From positions 46,001 through 110,000 of the forward strand of contig JAWPHD010008263.1 in the NCBI GenBank assembly GCA_037043455.1: a stretch of 64,000 nucleotides of DNA, in the 5' to 3' direction. Shown in pieces: positions 10,265 to 19,600 of the stretch. The notes under the pieces are model-generated. The model saw only the letters and a list, made by a program, of their open reading frames with translations, had not been told where the DNA came from and ran no database searches. Every line of letters begins with the position of its first letter. The first letter of the stretch is position 1. This stretch comes from Cyrtodaria siliqua. Taxonomy: Eukaryota; Mollusca; Bivalvia; Adapedonta; Hiatellidae. Position numbers and translations under genes: made by a program.

Positions 10265-11167
10265 GGTGCTATAAATTCGCCACAGCTATTAATGCTGTCA
10301 GGTGTAGGAAATGCAGACGATTTTAAAAAGCTTGATATTCCAGTCGTGGCACATCTTCCCGGGGTTGGCGAAAACTTACAAGATCACTTGGAGTTATGTG
10401 TTCAGCAGAAATGTACCCAGCCCATAACGCTGTACTCAGCCCAGTGGAAATTCCCTCAAAATATGGTGAAGATTGGCTTACAGTGGGGGCTGACGCGTAC
10501 CGGGTGGGGTGCAACCACACATCTGGAAACTGGCGGGTTTATACGCAGCCGACCTGGAGTTGAGCACCCGGATCTCCAATACCATTTTCTGCCAGCTGTA
10601 GTGAAAGATCATGGGAGAAAGTCGGGAGACTGCCATGCATATCAGTTGCACATTGGCACCATGAGACCCACGAGTAGGGGATATTTAAAGCTGAAATCGA
10701 AAGATCCAAATGAGCACCCAAAAATTGTAGCCAACTACCTCTCAACTGAAGGGGACATGCAGGAGTTCCGAGATGCCCTACGACTGACCAGGGAAATATT
10801 TGCCCAGAAAGCCTTCTCTGAATTCTGTGGTGGTGAGTTTCAACCAGGAGTAGATGTGCAATCCCCGTCGCAGGTGGATGAGTTTATTCGTAATTGTTCT
10901 AAAAGCGCCTATCACCCGTCTTGCACCAATAAAATGGGCCAGCCCAGTGATCCAATGGCAGATGTTGACCCGGAGACAAAAGTTATAGGTCTCGAAGGAC
11001 TTCGAGTGGTTGACGCATCGATCATGCCAAGTGTTGTGAGTGGAAATCTGAACGGTCCAACTATCATGATGGCAGAGAAAGCGGCAGACATCATCAAGGG
11101 TGTGCCACCACTGCCAAAATCCAACGCCCCTGTCTACAAACCAAAGACATTGGACACTCAGAGATAG
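10265..11167 (+). CDS. CHDH: Choline dehydrogenase C-terminal half, after the in-frame TGA
   Basis: Same reading frame as the preceding segment, separated only by TGA at 10262-10264. It begins GAINSPQLLMLSGVG, which is GMC signature 2. It continues with the substrate-binding domain and the catalytic His in SAYHPSCTNKMG (about residue 772 of the full frame). The C-terminal FAD/active-site stretch is VSGNLNGPTIMMAEKAADII. It ends at TAG 11165-11167. Length and motif order match a complete choline dehydrogenase C-terminus, with no other stop or frameshift over 300 codons. Selection on this half therefore seems recent or continuing. Alternatives for the TGA are a recent nonsense mutation, an allele, or a base-call error. 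The Met at 10292 could not rescue an enzyme, because the FAD-binding half would be missing. Confidence 0.9.
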   Translation, partial: GAINSPQLLMLSGVGNADDFKKLDIPVVAHLPGVGENLQDHLELCVQQKCTQPITLYSAQWKFPQNMVKIGLQWGLTRTGWGATTHLETGGFIRSRPGVEHPDLQYHFLPAVVKDHGRKSGDCHAYQLHIGTMRPTSRGYLKLKSKDPNEHPKIVANYLSTEGDMQEFRDALRLTREIFAQKAFSEFCGGEFQPGVDVQSPSQVDEFIRNCSKSAYHPSCTNKMGQPSDPMADVDPETKVIGLEGLRVVDASIMPSVVSGNLNGPTIMMAEKAADIIKGVPPLPKSNAPVYKPKTLDTQR

Positions 11168-12210
11168 GTTGGTTCTTGAAGTTGTGAAAAAGAGTAGGTC
11201 TTAGAATCCATCACGAATATCCATGTGATCCCGAGGGTCAGAATTCAATGAGGGAGGCACCAAATTATAACAAAGATCCAAAGACAAAATGCAATAGGGT
11301 AAAATGAAATCCTGATATTTACATGGTTGACAGTATTAACCCTTTACCCGCTAAGCACGACTAGAACAGCCTTCGCATCCATTGTAGGCCTGAGAGTAAC
11401 TCGTTTTCCCGATAACACCCCTTTGTCGCATAAATTGAATGGTCTTAATTCAAAGAAAGAACAGTCCATTATATATATGTAGTGGGTTAAGGGTTTAATT
11501 GAATATTCATTGAATTACATTTTACAGTATTGACTTGAAACTGAATTTTAAATTTGATCCTGTACAATTAAATTGTGTAAACTGTTATGTCAATGCTAGA
11601 CTGTTTATATGAATCTATATACTGGTATAAGATAGCTGATTCATTGCATCAATGACTTTAAATATTTTAAACAAGACATAAAGATCTATTTTTTCAATAT
11701 TAACAATAAAATTCATTCGAATTGTGTATATTAACAATAAAATTCATTCGAATTGTGTTGAATTTAAAACAATACTTAAAAAATACTTTTGGTAGTTTTA
11801 ACATTTAATTCAGTTGAATTGTGTCATGGACAATTAAATTGTGTAAACTGCCATTTCAAAATGTCAAAACTATATTGTTTACAAATAGTTCATTCATTGC
11901 ATCAATGATTTTCAATTTTCAGTTTTTAAAAACGAGACAAAAATACTTATTTTTCAAGTATTAACATGAAAATTCATTTCAATTCTATCATGTACAATTA
12001 AATTTTGTAGACTGATATTTCAGAAATGTCAAAATATTGTTTATATAATTGATAGTAGAGATAGTTGATACATCAGACTTAAAATATTAAAACAAAACAT
12101 TTATTTTCCCATTATTAACATGAAAATTTATTTGAAGTGTATTTAATTTTGTTATCTATAACATAGATGATTCATTGTATCAATGATTTATGAACAGATT
12201 TGTTTTTTAA
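11168..12210. repeat. AT-rich diverged tandem repeat, about 200-270 bp
   Basis: 3' flank of the fused gene. From about 11560 there are three diverged copies of a block with ACAATTAAATTGTGTAAACT, TTCATTGCATCAATGA and TTAACA(A/T)(A/G)AAAATTCATT. A 33-bp stretch (TTAACAATAAAATTCATTCG) is directly duplicated at 11700-11757. AATAAA within it is a possible poly(A) signal for the upstream gene, but this is unproven. Confidence 0.55.
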
Positions 12211-12214
12211 CCTT

Positions 12215-12575
12215 AAGCACCCCTGTGTGGTTGCCAGGGTAGAATACAACCACTGCAAATCCCGCTAGAGGCAGAAGGGTAGAACCCACCCTTCATGTTC
12301 ATTTTATCCAAAAAAAAATCATGCTCATTCAAGGTTTTCTTCATGACACCGCATATGCAAATGTGGAAACGTGGCTCCATCGTAAATGGAGTGTCTACAA
12401 TAGAATTTCAGCAACTTTGCTGTTCTGCAGGTTAAAAGGTTCAAGGCCCATTCTCCATAATTGGTCTAGATGTAAATGGAGGATGAGTCAGGCATGTTCA
12501 TCCCTGTTTTGCACCATATAACCTTTCTTGTGTTGGTACGCCGTAAAACCCCAATTCAATTCAATTAACCTTAAG
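12215..12575 (+). repeat. SINE-like repeat ending in AATTCAATTCAATT (copy 1)
   Basis: Contains GTAAATGGAGGATGAGTCAG, GCATGTTCATCCCTG, CACCATATAACCTTTCTTGT and GTACGCCGTAAAACCCC, ending in repeated CAATT. Related copies lie at 15985-16150 and about 17640-17730. A common 3' end with a short-repeat tail points to a SINE or similar retroposon. Confidence 0.6.
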
Positions 12576-12631
12576 CGCTACATTAAATTGTGCTTAAATA
12601 TGCTTTATAATACAGTGTTGTTTCTTAAAGG

Positions 12632-13268
12632 GACATAGGCGGAACTCGCCCCTGAGTCAGGACAGGTTATTGGTTCTCTGCACCTCCGTCTGTTTATGTT
12701 CATGCTCCTGCTTGCTGAAACATCTGGTTTCTTCCTCAGTGTTGAATGTATCATTCGATGTCAACTGTTTAGCGGTACCTGCGTTTTTACTGGGATTACG
12801 TCATACTTTTTGCACTCACCATAATTAGCCCTTGAGTCGGACATATTTTGCAACTTCAGAAGTGGATCATAAAAATTGTTCGATGTTGCCATAAGCTCAA
12901 ATAAAGAAATTGTCCTTATTTTTCTTCATGTATGTATATAAATGTCCTTACATAAATTACATTGTTTATATATCTTCTTGACGTGTAAAATGTTCGGGTA
13001 TTGACTCCTGACTTCAGTGTTCGTCTTCAGGGCAGATATATTTAGACATGCCCCAAAGTCGAACATGTAATTGCCCTTGAGTCGGACTATAAAGTTAGCT
13101 GGAGAAATCAATAGATTGGGGTAATTTTTGTTGTTATGAATGAAAGAAATCATTGGATTGCCTCCCTTTCATAGTAACAGTTATTGACCGTTTCCAGTTG
13201 AGAAAGATATTCAACCATCAATAACTTTCTGAGTCAGGGGCAAGTTCGACTTAAGGGCGAGTTACCAC
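12632..13268. mobile_element. MITE-like element, AACTCGCCCYTGAGTC ends
   Basis: Left end GGCGGAACTCGCCCCTGAGT. The reverse complement of the right end is GTGGTAACTCGCCCTTAAGT. The interior repeats CCCTTGAGTCGGAC at 12829-12842 and 13073-13086. No transposase frame. Ends are imperfect and no target duplication was pinned down. Confidence 0.5.
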
Positions 13269-13905
13269 TATATCTTGATTTTTTAAAAACTCACGGTGTC
13301 TCGTTAGATTTTCTATATAACTTGCATTGTTCAATCATTATTAATATTAATTATAAGAATACATGTAGTATAAAGCAAATTGTTTTTGCATATTATTTAC
13401 TGTTGAATATATTTCTCCACTACTCTAAAACTGCCAGAGCTATTGATATTTAACAGGCTGTTGATACGTACTACACCTTTACCAAAGTGATAAGCTTGAC
13501 ATTTAGTACCGGTAATGCAAAAATGAAAAAAAAAAATAATCATATTTTCATGATGGCAGCCAGTAGACATCTTTGTTTGTATGGTGTTTTTACGTCATTT
13601 TCAACACATGTAAGGCTGTATATGACGGTCACTTTTTTCGTGCCACTTTTCCTGGATAGAACCAGGGCCCGTCTTAAGTGGAAAATATTACTTAAGTCAA
13701 CTTTTAAAATATTTACATATTTTTAAATATCCTTTTTAACGTCTCAGGGACACTAAAACCATCTATTTTAAGATTAATATTTAGCTGTAGGTTTTATTTA
13801 TCCATAACCTTATTAGCAATATTAAGAACATGTTTTGAATATATTAGAAAAAGGTGTTTAAGAAGTGGATCAAATTTGACATAAGATATTGCTGAGAAGC
13901 TTTAT
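13269..13905. other. Intergenic, nothing recognised
   Basis: AT-rich sequence without a coding frame of interest or a clear repeat. Confidence 0.4.
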
Positions 13906-13907
13906 GA

Positions 13908-14548
13908 ATATGGACCCAGTACTGTACGGCACCTCCTGCCATCCAGAATACGGACCCAGTACTGTACGGTACCTCCTGCCATCCCCAGTACTGTACGGCA
14001 CATCCTGCCATCCAGAATACGGACCCAGTACTGTACGGCACCTCCTGCCATCCAGAATACGGACCCAGTACTGTACAGTACCTCCTGCCATCCCCAGTAC
14101 TGTACGGCACCTCCTGCCATCCAGAATACGGACCCAGTACTGTACGGCACCTCCTGCTATCCAGAATACGGACCCAGTACTGTACGGTACCTCCTGCCAT
14201 CCCAAGTACTGTACGGTACCTCCTGCCATCCAGAATACGGACCCAGTACTGTACGGTACCTCCTGCCATCCCCAGTACTGTACGGCACCTCCTGCCATCC
14301 AGAATACGGACCCAGTACTGTACGGTACCTCCTGCCATCCCCAGTACTGTACGGTACCTCCTGCCATCCAGAATACGGACCCAGTACTGTACGGTACCTC
14401 CTGCCATCCCCAGTACTGTACGGCACCTCCTGCCATCCAGAATACGGACCCAGTACTGTACGGTACCTCCTGCCATCCAGAATACAAACCCAGTACTGTA
14501 CGGTACCTCCTGCCATCCCCAGTACTGTACGGTACCTCCTGCCATCCA
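13908..14548. repeat. Minisatellite of 28- and 40-bp alternating units
   Basis: About eighteen copies of CAGTACTGTACGG(C/T)ACC followed by TCCTGCCATCC, joined either directly (about 28-bp step) or through AGAATACGGACC (about 40-bp step). GTACTGTAC and GGTACC make each unit partly self-complementary. Long open frames on both strands (220-233 codons) exist only because the unit lacks stops. Confidence 0.92.
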
Positions 14549-15480
14549 TAAGAATTAGCCATCTTTGCTTTTATAAAACGGCATTAGTGTGTTTTTCGTT
14601 ATTATTTTTTTATTTGCCTCATTGTATCTACGGGTGATATCCGACGGCATTAACTGTTTATTATAGGGTGCTTCTGTTTTGCACAAACTGCATATTGCTA
14701 ATTTGTTGTATGTTTTTGTTGTATCAGGAAGTTGTCTGGATGTATGTTTGCGATCTTCAGAAAAACCTTAAAAGAAAACTCGATTGATTTTGTATTGATA
14801 TATATATTATATAGACAATGATTATTTATGTGATAATTGTTCTAACTAATATAGATTTATGTCAAAGTGATTACATTAATATGGCGCTGCAGTGTTGATG
14901 TTGTTTTTTTGGCCATTTTTTGGGGGCTGAAGTTCGGCCCCATTCTCAATGGCACAAATTGGAGTGTTAAAATTCCAAATCCAAATTCTTGTTGGTGGGG
15001 AGCTACAGAAATATAAAGAATCATTTAGCTTTTATTAGTTTTGAATTTCAAGAAGAAGAAAAAAATACTGTGTAAAATTGTATGGTAACCCAATTTTCCC
15101 AATTGTAAAGGCCCAAAACCCATTACCAAAACACACAAAAAAAACACTGCACTGTTTGCCAGTCAGATTATATTTGTATCGAAAAGTATAGGTACAGTTG
15201 GACTTGTAATTTCACACAAGGTTTATATTTATTTGATTTTGTTTTGCTTTCTATAATATGAAATTATATATACGAGACATCATGGACGTCATACATCATT
15301 TCGTGTTCAAGACCAACTGGTTTGGACCAAATAATTTTAGTGATCTCTCGCATTATTTATTAGACAGAAATGTTATTAATGCATGTCACTGTCAGGTGTG
15401 ATTTCTGAGAATTCTAGTAGATGCCTAGTTGAGATCATAACAATATAATTGTTATAACTGTTACATAATGACAGCATAAT
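14549..15480. other. Intergenic, nothing recognised
   Basis: AT-rich. No gene, inverted terminal repeat or tandem structure was noticed. Confidence 0.35.
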
Positions 15481-15735
15481 TACTTAACTGTTACATTGTA
15501 ACAACATAATTCATGTAACATAACATTATTCATGTAACATAACATTATTCATGTAACATAACATTATTCATGTAACATAACATAATTCATGTAACATAAC
15601 AGTATTCATGTAACATAACATTATTCATGTAACATAACATTATTCATGTAACATAACATAATTCATGTAACATAACATTATTCATGTAACATAACATTAT
15701 TCATGTAACATAACATTATTCATGTAACATAACAA
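15480..15735. repeat. 19-bp minisatellite
   Basis: About twelve near-perfect copies of TTATTCATGTAACATAACA, with ATAATTC variants interspersed at intervals. It adjoins the 31-bp array to its right, with which it shares the TGTAAC phrase. Confidence 0.92.
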
Positions 15736-16460
15736 CATTATTCCTTTACAACATGTCTGCATAATTCCTTTTACACAATGACGACATAATTCCTGTTACA
15801 TAATGACAACATAATTTTTGTTACAAAATGACCACATAATTAATGTAACTGTTACAAAATGACCACATTATTAATGTAACTGTTACAACATGACCACATA
15901 ATTAATGTAACTGTTACAACATGACCACATAATTAATGTAACTGTTACAAAATGACCACATAATTAATGTAACTGTTACAAAAGAATTTGCAGCAACTCT
16001 GCAGTTCAGGGTGAGAAGGTCCTAGGCCCAATCTCCATATTTTATCTCGATGTACATGGAGGATGAGCCTGGCATGTTCATGCCTGTTAGGCGCCATATA
16101 ACCTTTCATGTGTTGGTGCACCTTAAAACCCAATTCAGTTCAATTCCTGTTACAAAGTGACATGATTCCTGTTACAAAATGACAACATAATTCCTGTCAC
16201 AAAATGACAACATTATTCCTGTCAGGTTGCATCAGTTACAGGACAATGTTGTAACAGGAAGTATGTTGTCATGTTGCAACAGTTACAGGACAAAATGTTG
16301 TAACAGGAATTATGTTGTCATGTTGCAACAGTTACAGGACAAATGTTGTACAGGAATTATCTTGTTATGTTGCAACAGTTACAGGACAAATGTTGTTACA
16401 GGAAATATGTTGTCATTTTGTAACAAGAATTATGTTGTCATCTTTTTGTTAACTGTTACA
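15736..16460. repeat. 31-bp minisatellite with inverted half and SINE insertion
   Basis: The left half repeats TAATGTAACTGTTACAAAAT and GACCACATAAT (31-bp step, about 15830-15980). Related ATTCCTGTTACAAAATGAC copies run to about 16225. From about 16227 the sequence is the same vocabulary in reverse complement (TTGTAACAGGAATTATGTTG, GCAACAGTTACAGGACAAA). The two halves could pair as a large hairpin. A SINE-like copy sits inside the left half. Confidence 0.8.
15985..16150 (+). repeat. SINE-like repeat (copy 2)
   Basis: Shares ATGGAGGATGAGCCTGGCAT, GCGCCATATAACCTTTCATG and AAAACCCAATTCAGTTCAAT with copy 1 at about 12.4 kb. It interrupts the 31-bp minisatellite, so it inserted after that array formed. 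Confidence 0.6.
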
Positions 16461-16794
16461 CTGATATAGTCCTGGACACAGTTACTAGTTAGTCTTATTA
16501 TACTTGCGGTGTTCACAGATGTGATGGTGGTTGCTTTTAAAGGCATATTATGGCCGTTACTTAAAAGGTTTGCAATTTCAATTTAAATAAGTTATTGGTC
16601 GTATGTTATTTTGCTTTTTTATCAAAGAGAAAGCATTATGTGGATTCAAAAAAAGAAATACAAATTGCAAATAAACATTCTTCAGTTTATTATCTGTTTT
16701 TGTGTGTATTTATTCAGATCTGTGATCTTTATCTCCACGCTGAAGAGCATGTACTCACCGCTTTGTCCGTCCTTCGATCCATCCAGATTCTTGT

Positions 16795-17150
16795 CCAGAG
16801 CATAACTTGAAAACAACTATTGGGGCTAAAATTATACTAAGTAAAATGATAGAGGGAAATGAGAGGAAGTGCAGAGTGCAAGAACCATAACTATCTTTTA
16901 GAGTTACTACCATTTGTAATGTTATACTTATAATTCTGGTTCGTAACATGAAAACTGCCGCTGCAATTGGAATGAGCTTCACAGAATGATAGAGGGAAAT
17001 AAGAGGAAGTGCAGTGCGCAAGAATCGTAACTCTCATTCAAATTGAAGATATTGCCTTTTGTAATTTTATACTTACTATTCTTGTCCATAGCATAACTTG
17101 AAAGCTACTGATGTGCAGATCACAAGAACCATAACTCTGTGTTAGCTCGA
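16795..17150. repeat. Dispersed repeat, about 140-bp tandem units
   Basis: AGCATAACTTGAAAACAACT, then ATGATAGAGGGAAATGAGAG and GTGCAGAGTGCAAGAACC, recurs about 140 bp later and again partially. The wording resembles the 'accession of nearby dispersed repeats' in bivalve genomes. No coding content. Confidence 0.5.
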
Positions 17151-17429
17151 GAAAAGACAGAATTATTCCTCTTTGTACTCTTACATTTATAACATGTTTT
17201 GTACCATAGCTGTTATGGTTTTCCTTTGTTCTTGCTTATGATATATTTTTTATAAACCTGAAGATCTGAACCTAAGCCGTGCTATAAATGCCGGTATATT
17301 TCAGCCGTGCTATAAATGACAGGTTCGGCAGTTATACCATGGCCTACTCCATTGTACACGCGCATAGTTGTAAGTTTACACACAACCTGTCAATCAAAAT
17401 GTCAATTACCGGCAATTTCTAAGGTACAA

Positions 17430-17545
17430 AACATTTATAGCATACTTTTCTCGTATGCGATTTATACTGCATTCTCGGGCCTGCGGCCCTCGAGAAGCAG
17501 TATAAATCGCATATACTCGAAAAAGTATGCTATAAATATTACTTA
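17430..17545. repeat. Near-perfect palindrome with GC-rich centre
   Basis: The arms start TTATAGCATACTTTTCTCGT, pass through GCGATTTATACTGC and meet at GGGCCTGCGGCCC, then return in reverse complement. Arms are about 50 bp with a small loop. Flanking AT-rich sequence suggests a small foldback element. Confidence 0.85.
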
Positions 17546-17639
17546 TCACATATATCTTGTCTAGAATATAATGGACTGCCATTTTTCTGTAATTGGTAGG
17601 CAACAGTATGTTGCTATTTTTGACCTTTATTATCTCATT

Positions 17640-17735
17640 GTAAATGGATGGGCCTGGCATGTTCATTCCTGTTTGGCAATATATAATTTTTCTTGTGTTA
17701 GTATGCCGTAAAACCCACTGCAATTGTCTAAGACA
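17640..17735 (+). repeat. SINE-like repeat 3' fragment (copy 3)
   Basis: TAAATGGATGGGCCTGGCAT, GTTCATTCCTGTTTGGCA, TTTTCTTGTGTTAGTATGCC and GTAAAACCCACTGCAATT match the 3' halves of the copies at 12.4 and 16.0 kb. Confidence 0.5.
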
Positions 17736-17764
17736 AGAGATCGATGAATGCTACCTGAATACAT

Positions 17765-18050
17765 GTGAAATTCAATCGGATGAAAAATCTGGTAATGTTT
17801 GGTAAAGATCAGATGAAAAATGAAGGCCCTATTGCATTAACGAGGCAAAATATAGCATTTTTAACGAAATCAAGTGCTATAACTCAACTGTTACTGGTCC
17901 GATCTGGCTGGTTTTCAAACTTGTACGAGCTTTCATTGATATTAACAATCAGGTAAAGTTTGGTAAAGATCGGATGAAAAATGAAGGCTCTATCGTCTTA
18001 AAGCTGTACAGTCCCTATTTTAACTGGTAATAACTCATGAATATGAATGA
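17765..18050. repeat. Bivalve dispersed repeat, GGTAAAGATCAGATGAAAAA type
   Basis: Two tandem stretches with GTTTGGTAAAGATC(A/G)GATG, AAAATGAAGGC and CAAGTGCTATAACTCAAC. The same vocabulary fills 18.76-19.6, 25.2-26.0 and 45.1-45.9 kb. The ORFs are not genes. Confidence 0.6.
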
Positions 18051-18214
18051 GTCACATGTGAAGTAGTTTCAAATCGACGAACACCCCAAAAGTCGGTATA
18101 TAAGGAGAAATCGATACGTACAATTTCGCATTTTTATTTAGCCTCCGTACAGGTAACATCGATAAATATACGGCTCCAGAATATAAAAAATTATGTGATA
18201 AAAAAATAGTTGCC

Positions 18215-18290
18215 CGAAACGGGATTTGAACCACAGCATTGCACTTGTAAGATTTGAAAGATGTATACGCTGAACCTCTAGACCTCTGCT
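18215..18290 (-). repeat. tRNA-like sequence (SINE head or tRNA pseudogene)
   Basis: Read on the minus strand it has a B-box-like GTGGTTCAAATCCCG and, about 45 bases before it, an A-box-like TCTAGAGGTTCAGCG. Arms do not pair well enough to call a working tRNA. Confidence 0.4.
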
Positions 18291-18571
18291 ATTTATTGGT
18301 ATTTTGTAGCATTTTTAACACTAAATAGACATTACGTAATAACAAGAGCACGTACACAAACTCATCAAGCGCTAAATAACAAGTCGAGATATGGTTGATT
18401 TGAGGCGAAGTATTAGTTTCATATTGATAAGATACAGTATTACACCAGGCAATGTTAATTTACACGTGCGACAATATGGACTGCATATTTATTGATCCAT
18501 CTTTAGTTGCGTTCAAATATGTTAAATTATTTTGCCTCATAATATATGGTAGTTAGTATACTTTTTTCTGA

Positions 18572-18645
18572 AGTAGCGTTGTAGTTTAGTGGATAGAGCA
18601 CAGGACTTGAAGGCAGAAGGTCGTGTGTTCCAGCCCCGAAAGAAG
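18572..18645 (+). repeat. tRNA-like sequence, plus strand
   Basis: TAGTTTAGTGGATAGAGCAC fits an A box and GTGTTCCAGCCCC a degraded B box at tRNA-like spacing. The anticodon stem is mispaired. It diverges from the minus-strand tRNA-like sequence 280 bp to the left; both are probably SINE heads. Confidence 0.4.
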
Positions 18646-18759
18646 GTAACTTTTTTTCTTTCTGTAAAAATTACTGTTACCTGTGTATAGGTACGATGTG
18701 CTCTGGTCGATGTATATACAGTAAATGATTTCCTGCGCTATATTTGCTCGCTTAAATAC

Positions 18760-19600
18760 CCGATTTCAACATGATCTGGCTGGTTTTCGAACATGTCCAA
18801 GCTTTCATTGATATTAACTGTTAACGTTTGGTAAAGATCGGATGAAAAATGAAGGCCTTATCGTCTTAACGAGGTAAAAGTTAACCGACAGACGGATGGA
18901 CGACAAACAACTTGCCATCCCATAAGCTCTGCCAAGGGCCAGCAGAGCTAAAAATGTTGAAGTCCCATAACTCCGCAATTTTTAGCTCTACTGACCAAAG
19001 GCCAGCAGAGCTTATGGGATGAGTTGTCCATCCGTCCGTCCGTCCGTCGTCAATCAACCTCTGCTTTGTGAACACTCTAGGGCCGTCATTATTATTTGGA
19101 TCTTTACGAAACTTTGCAAGTGTCTTTATATCAATGAAAGTTCGGACAAGTTCGAAAACCAGCTAGATCGGATTAATTTCACTGGAGTTGGGGCCCTTGT
19201 TTTGCTGAAAACTTCCATATTAAGTCTTGTGAACACTCTAGCACCTTCATTTATTATTTGATCTTTACCAAACTTGCATAGATTGTTAATACCAATGAAA
19301 ACTTGGAGAAGTTCGAAAACCAGCTAAATTGGGTCAATAACACCAGAGTTATGGCCCTTGTTTTTTTATGAAAAATGCCATTTTCTGCCTTGTGAACACT
19401 CTAGCACCTTCATTTTGTTTTCGATCTTTCCCAAACTTGGCCAGCTTGTTGATATCAATGAAAGCTCGGACTCTATGTAAAAATGATCCAACAAGGCCCC
19501 CTAAGCTCCCAATTAAAGACAATAGTTGCGCGCAACATGGTGTCTCGCCTAAAGTGACATGTCCATCATACATGTTTCAAGCAATCTTCATCTTGACAAA
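18760..19600. repeat. Nonautonomous dispersed element with GTCCGTCCGTCC end
   Basis: A junction of two copies of the same family. A rightward copy ends at about 18950 with AACAACTTGCCATCCCATAA and CTCTGCCAAGGGCCAGC. A leftward copy begins at about 18975 with TTTTTAGCTCTACTGACC and TCCGTCCGTCCGTCCG. It continues in about 190-bp tandem units (CTTGTGAACACTCTAG, TCTTTACCAAACTTG, AGTTCGAAAACCAGCTA). The matching end, in opposite sense, closes the block at 25.98-26.09 kb. No transposase is seen. Confidence 0.6.

Noticed and set aside
13844..14562. Five long overlapping ORFs on both strands
   Set aside because: Product of a stop-free minisatellite; frames exist on both strands equally.
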